8,463 bases of DNA from Paracoccaceae bacterium (GTDB lineage Bacteria; Pseudomonadota; Alphaproteobacteria; Rhodobacterales; Rhodobacteraceae), in NCBI GenBank assembly GCA_002400675.1, contig NVQY01000183.1:1-8463 (forward strand), in the 5' to 3' direction. How positions within the stretch are numbered: the stretch's first letter is position 1; each line of letters starts with the position of its first letter. A model generated the notes under the pieces. It made no database searches and was not told the origin of the DNA. It was given only the letters and a program-made list of their open reading frames with translations. Below, in pieces: positions 5,213 through 8,463 of the stretch. The translations under genes were made by a program, and so were the position numbers.

Positions 5213-6622
5213 ATGCAAGCACAAATTCTCTTGTTGGCGTTCATCGCACTGGAAATCGTCGCCGTTTGGTTTTCCTGGCGCGCGGTATCCTCCGCGCGCA
5301 CCGCACAGGGCGCGGTTGGCTGGGTTATATTCCTGATAACCTCCCCCCATCTGGGCGTGCCGCTATATCTGTTTCTGGGGCATTACAAGTTCAAGGGCTA
5401 TCTTCTGGCCCGACGCGACAGTGCGGGTGTCTGCGAAGAGCTAAAGGTGTTCAAGCGCATTAATGCGCCGGTCACAGCCCCTGTATTTCCGGTAGAGGCC
5501 CTTGAAAAGATTGCCGAAATGCCTGCGGTGCGCGGTAACGACATGGGGTTGCTTATTGATGGACAGGCCACATTCAAGGCGATATTTGCGGCTATTGATG
5601 GCGCGCAGAGCTATGTCCTTGCCCAGTTCTACACCATCAATGACGACGCATTGGGGCAGGCATTTCAGGCCCGCCTGATTGCTGCCGCCACGCGCGGAGT
5701 CACTGTCAGGCTGATGTTTGACGCGGTGGGCAGCACACACTTGCCGCGCGCCTATCATCAACGCCTGCGCGCGAACGGGGTACAGGTGGTTGACCCAAAA
5801 ACCATCCGCGGGCCTAGAAATCGGTTTCAAATCAACCTGCGCAATCACCGCAAAACCGTCGTGGTTGACGGCAAGATCGGGTTCATCGGCGGGCTGAACG
5901 TGGGCGATGAATACATGGGGTTGGACCCGAAACTGGGCGATTGGCGCGACACGCATGTGCAATTGCAGGGGCCGATTGTCTCGCAGTTACAGCTGATCTT
6001 TACCGAGGACTGGCACTGGGCCACCTCCGAAAACCTGACCGGCATTCTGAACTGGGACGCGCCCCACGCCAAGGCCGATATGACAGCGTTGATCGTGCCC
6101 ACCGGCCCGGGCGACGAGATGGAAACCGGCGCGCTGTTCTTTTTCTCAGCGATCAGCGGGGCCACCCGCCGGATCTGGATCGCCACGCCGTATTTTGTGC
6201 CGGACAAGGACGTTCTGACCGCCCTGAAGCACGCCGCCCTGCGTGGGCTGGACGTGCGGATTCTGGTGCCCGAGGTGATCGACCATCACATCCCGTGGCT
6301 GGCCGCGTTTGCGTTGTTTGACGAAGTTCGCGCCGCAGGTGGGCAGATCTGGCGCTATCAGCCGGGGTTCATGCATCAAAAGGTGGTTCTGGTGGATGAT
6401 GATTTTGCCGCCGTGGGGACGTCCAATCTGGACAACCGGTCGTTCCGCCTGAACTTTGAGGCCATGGCCGCCTTTTTTGACCCCCGCGCCGCAGCCATGA
6501 CCGCCGCCATGCTGGAAAAGGACTTTGCCAACGCCACCTTGCTGGACCGGACCCTGCCCGAGCAACCCCTGCATATACGCATCGGTGCCCCGATCGCCCG
6601 CCTGTTTGCCCCGGTTTTGTAA
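5213..6622 (+). CDS. cls: Cardiolipin synthase (ClsA-type, phospholipase D superfamily)
   Basis: This enzyme condenses two phosphatidylglycerol molecules into cardiolipin and glycerol at the inner membrane. The 469-residue product is close to the ClsA length (486 in E. coli). Two N-terminal membrane helices (about 4-22 and 34-55) form the PLDc_N region, which soluble ClsB-type enzymes lack. Both phospholipase D active-site motifs are intact: H212-x-K214-x4-D219 in NHRKTVVVDG followed by GG at 226-227, and H388-x-K390-x4-D395 in MHQKVVLVDD followed by TSNLDNRSF. The conserved ATPYFVPD segment is at 324-331. ATG 5213 is chosen because AGGAA precedes it by four bases and the membrane helix starts directly after it. 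An in-frame upstream extension has no hydrophobic or domain content. It converges on the DsbA-like gene with 45 bp between stops. Substrate use is inferred from the family. Confidence 0.96.
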   Translation: MQAQILLLAFIALEIVAVWFSWRAVSSARTAQGAVGWVIFLITSPHLGVPLYLFLGHYKFKGYLLARRDSAGVCEELKVFKRINAPVTAPVFPVEALEKIAEMPAVRGNDMGLLIDGQATFKAIFAAIDGAQSYVLAQFYTINDDALGQAFQARLIAAATRGVTVRLMFDAVGSTHLPRAYHQRLRANGVQVVDPKTIRGPRNRFQINLRNHRKTVVVDGKIGFIGGLNVGDEYMGLDPKLGDWRDTHVQLQGPIVSQLQLIFTEDWHWATSENLTGILNWDAPHAKADMTALIVPTGPGDEMETGALFFFSAISGATRRIWIATPYFVPDKDVLTALKHAALRGLDVRILVPEVIDHHIPWLAAFALFDEVRAAGGQIWRYQPGFMHQKVVLVDDDFAAVGTSNLDNRSFRLNFEAMAAFFDPRAAAMTAAMLEKDFANATLLDRTLPEQPLHIRIGAPIARLFAPVL

Positions 6623-6667
6623 GGGCCGCCCCGTGGGATTACCCCCGGATGTTCGCCGGAGCAGGCA

Positions 6668-7366
6668 TCAGGAACACAAGCTGGCAACATCCCCGGTTTC
6701 GCTGTTAAGCAATTCGTTGATATTGGCGGCGATCACCCCGACGCTGACGTTGCCAAACAGCTTTTGGCGGCCTTCGTTCAGGACATAGGTCGGGCTGCCT
6801 TCGATTTTCAGCGCCTGGCTTGCGTCGTAATCCGCCGCCAGTTTGGCGATGGCCTCGCCGGTTTTGATCTTGTCGATCACGCGGTCAAAATCGACGCCGA
6901 TATCCCCGGCGATGCTGCGTTGCACGTCCCAATGCGCCACGTCCTGCGCGTGGGCAAAAAATGCCTCGCGCAAGGCTTGCGCCGCGCGGATCGGCATGCG
7001 GTCGAAATAGGGCAGCGTCGGCGCGCCCTGCAAATCCTCTTGTTCCAGTAATTCCAGTGCGCGGACAAACAAATGCGGGCTGGCCGAGGACCGGGGCCGG
7101 GTTTTCGCCCACGTGTCGGCGTGCACCGGCACATCGCGATATTTGGCCGCCACCTCGCGCACATGGCGCGCGTACCCTTCAAACCCGCCCCGGTCTTTCC
7201 AGTTGGTTTCGATCTTAGAGTGGGTGTCGGCGAACACCGAACAAAAGTGGATATCAATGGAAATCCGGTCGCCAAAGTCGGTGGCTAGACGGTTGAGCCG
7301 GTTTTGGCCGACATAGGCCCAGATGCACAGGATGTCGGAATAATGGGCGATTTTGATGGCTTGCAT
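6668..7366 (-). CDS. DsbA-family / HCCA-isomerase-like thioredoxin-fold protein with monothiol motif
   Basis: This 232-residue protein has no signal peptide and so should be cytoplasmic. The N-terminus has a beta strand (IKIAHYSDI) leading into the active-site position CIWAYVG. Cys14 is present but the second cysteine of a C-x-x-C is Ala17. An all-helical insert follows (about 60-170), and the thioredoxin fold returns with EGSPTYVLNE at 189-198, where Pro192 is the expected cis-proline. This layout fits the DsbA-like family (Pfam DSBA) that includes FrnE, 2-hydroxychromene-2-carboxylate isomerase and kappa-class GST. With one thiol it is unlikely to oxidise dithiols in the DsbA way. Glutathione-dependent isomerase or reductase chemistry is plausible, but the substrate is unknown. 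Two other cysteines are 42 and 231. AAGGA six bases before the ATG supports the start. It follows the ThDP enzyme by 22 bp and is probably co-transcribed with it. Confidence 0.9.
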   Translation of the reverse strand: MQAIKIAHYSDILCIWAYVGQNRLNRLATDFGDRISIDIHFCSVFADTHSKIETNWKDRGGFEGYARHVREVAAKYRDVPVHADTWAKTRPRSSASPHLFVRALELLEQEDLQGAPTLPYFDRMPIRAAQALREAFFAHAQDVAHWDVQRSIAGDIGVDFDRVIDKIKTGEAIAKLAADYDASQALKIEGSPTYVLNEGRQKLFGNVSVGVIAANINELLNSETGDVASLCS

Positions 7367-7388
7367 GGGGTGTCCTTATCCGAGGGTT

Positions 7389-8463
7389 TTACGCGGTCAG
7401 CTCTGGCGTCAGGTAGATCAGCGTCGGACCCTCCGCGTCAAAGGCCGCACGCACCGCCGATTGCATCTCTTCCAGCGTTTTCGGGTGGGCCGAGGCGGCA
7501 CCATAGGCCTCGGCCAGTTTGCAGAAATCCGGGTTGCGCGCGATGACTGCGTTGGGGGCGATCTGGGCGCGGATCATGCTGTCTTCGATCTCTTTCAGCT
7601 TGCCATTGTCCCACAGGATGATCACCAGAGGCAGGCCAAGTTCGACCGCCACGCCCAGTTCCTGAAGCGTGTATTGAAAGCCATAGTCGCCGGCGATGGC
7701 CATGGTCGGCAGGTGTTGCGGCGCGTGGGTTTCACCCACCCTACGACCAATCGCGCCGCCAATCGCCGCCGGAAGGGCATAGCCCAGCGTGCCAAAGCCA
7801 AACGGGTGGTGCCAGTGGCCGGGGCGGTCCATTTCCCAGAGTTCCTTGGCGACGTAAGCCATCTGGGTCATGTCGGAATAGATCATGGTGTCGGCGGGCA
7901 CAGCCGCATGCAACGCGTCGCAGATCGCCGCCACGCCGGGGCGGGCTGCGTCAGTTTCCGCGCGCCAAAGGGCACGGGTCGCGCGCACCTCCTGTTCCTG
8001 CCATCCGGGGGCCGGGGCATGCCCTTGCACGGCCTTGGTTAGCGCGGTTGCAAAGCCAGCCGCATCCGCCAGTATCCGCACCTGCGCGCGCTGGGGGTCA
8101 CTCAGGACCTGCGGGTCGATGTCTACCCGCACCAATGTGGCCTCGTGGCCCAGATCGGCGCGCCACAGGTCCACTTCGGCCAGTTCGGTGCCCAGCGCAA
8201 TCACCAGATCGGCGCTGGCGATCACTTCGGCGCTGCCGGGATGGGCCAGTGTGGGGCCGAAATCCAGGCGATACCCGGCACCGATGCTACCGCGCCCGGC
8301 GTAGGTGGTGAAACAGGCGGCGTGCAGGTGTTCCAGCAGGGGGCGGAGTGCGGCGTGGCGCGCGCCTCCGCCCAGAATGAACAGCGGTTTGGTGGCGGTT
8401 TTCAGCAGGTTCGCGACCTCGGCCACATCCTGCGCCGTGCAGGCCGGTCTGAGGGGGGCCGGG
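7389..8463 (-). CDS. Thiamine-diphosphate-dependent enzyme, AruI/acetolactate synthase-like, C-terminal part (cut by right edge)
   Basis: The frame is open to the right edge, giving 357 residues: the central and C-terminal ThDP-enzyme domains. The N-terminal pyrimidine-binding domain with the catalytic Glu lies outside. Numbering from the first full codon, the central domain starts near KPLFILGGG (25-33) and continues through DLVIALGTEL (85-94). The C-terminal domain shows FGFGTLGYALPAAIGG (221-236), then the Mg-ThDP motif GDYGF (258-262), about 27 residues before WDNGK (284-288), where Asp259 and Asn286 should hold the metal. SDMTQ and FGTLGYALPAA recall 5-guanidino-2-oxopentanoate decarboxylase (AruI, arginine transaminase pathway). 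That substrate is tentative; another 2-oxoacid decarboxylase or acetolactate-synthase-like activity is possible. About eight extra residues (RRVGETHA) before the ThDP motif coincide with a palindromic DNA element. It is upstream of and probably co-transcribed with the DsbA-like gene. Confidence 0.9.
   Translation of the reverse strand, partial: PAPLRPACTAQDVAEVANLLKTATKPLFILGGGARHAALRPLLEHLHAACFTTYAGRGSIGAGYRLDFGPTLAHPGSAEVIASADLVIALGTELAEVDLWRADLGHEATLVRVDIDPQVLSDPQRAQVRILADAAGFATALTKAVQGHAPAPGWQEQEVRATRALWRAETDAARPGVAAICDALHAAVPADTMIYSDMTQMAYVAKELWEMDRPGHWHHPFGFGTLGYALPAAIGGAIGRRVGETHAPQHLPTMAIAGDYGFQYTLQELGVAVELGLPLVIILWDNGKLKEIEDSMIRAQIAPNAVIARNPDFCKLAEAYGAASAHPKTLEEMQSAVRAAFDAEGPTLIYLTPELTA
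7723..7745. repeat. Palindromic element inserted in frame in the ThDP enzyme gene
   Basis: The core on the minus strand is GTGGGTGAAACCCAC (7739-7725): a perfect 6-bp stem with a 3-nt loop. It is preceded by CGTAGG and followed by GC. I recall this GTAGGGTGGGTGAAACCCAC type as a dispersed small repeat in Rhodobacteraceae genomes, usually between genes. Here it is translated as part of RRVGETHA without breaking the frame. Confidence 0.6.

Noticed and set aside
5063..5350. N-terminal extension of the EEP protein to an ATG at 5350
   Set aside because: The extra 96 residues overlap the cardiolipin synthase gene and its promoter region and show no domain content. The start at 5062 has a well-placed ribosome binding site and begins just before the first catalytic strand.
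6623..6667. Terminator between the convergent cls and DsbA-like genes
   Set aside because: The 45-bp gap has only short GC-rich self-complementarity (CCGG repeats) and no T-run, so no specific site can be supported.

Overview
This 8.46 kb window is GC-rich and densely coded. It reads as the chromosome of an alphaproteobacterium, most likely a marine member of the Rhodobacteraceae (Roseobacter group). The taxonomic call is an inference from three things: the glycyl-tRNA synthetase alpha gene followed by a DUF6446-type protein, the closest recalled relatives of the other proteins, and a short GTGGGTGAAACCCAC-type palindrome that I associate with this family. There are seven protein genes, two of them cut by the window edges. 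I see no rRNA, tRNA, CRISPR array or intact mobile element. No gene-free stretch exceeds about 240 bases.

Left part (1-2114, minus strand): an apparent transcription unit runs glyQ -> DUF6446 protein -> gltS. The gltS gene (sodium/glutamate symporter) leaves the window at the left edge. A 118-bp gap with a 15-bp tandem repeat separates glyQ from the DUF6446 gene. The 37-bp gap before gltS holds a perfect 6-bp hairpin and a 13-codon mini-ORF that overlaps both the upstream stop and the gltS start.

Centre (2354-4114, plus strand): divergent from glyQ is a secreted multidomain protein. It has a signal peptide, a SPOR-like domain, a peptidoglycan-binding domain, an unassigned middle domain and a trypsin-like fold. 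All three positions expected for the His/Asp/Ser triad are substituted (Glu408, Gly434, Ala508), so it looks like a cell-wall-associated pseudoprotease. This is the most unusual gene in the window. It is followed by a 234-bp non-coding stretch that is locally AT-rich and carries a 9-bp inverted repeat.

Right-centre (4349-6622): an endonuclease/exonuclease/phosphatase (EEP) family protein on the minus strand and a ClsA-type cardiolipin synthase on the plus strand diverge from a 150-bp intergenic region. The pairing recalls the E. coli ybhP-clsB neighbourhood.

Right end (6668-8463, minus strand): a thiamine-diphosphate enzyme of the acetolactate synthase/AruI type enters from the right edge. 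It is followed after 22 bp by a cytoplasmic DsbA/HCCA-isomerase-like thioredoxin-fold protein with a monothiol CIWA motif. The ThDP enzyme gene carries an in-frame palindromic element that appears to add about eight residues just before the cofactor-binding motif.
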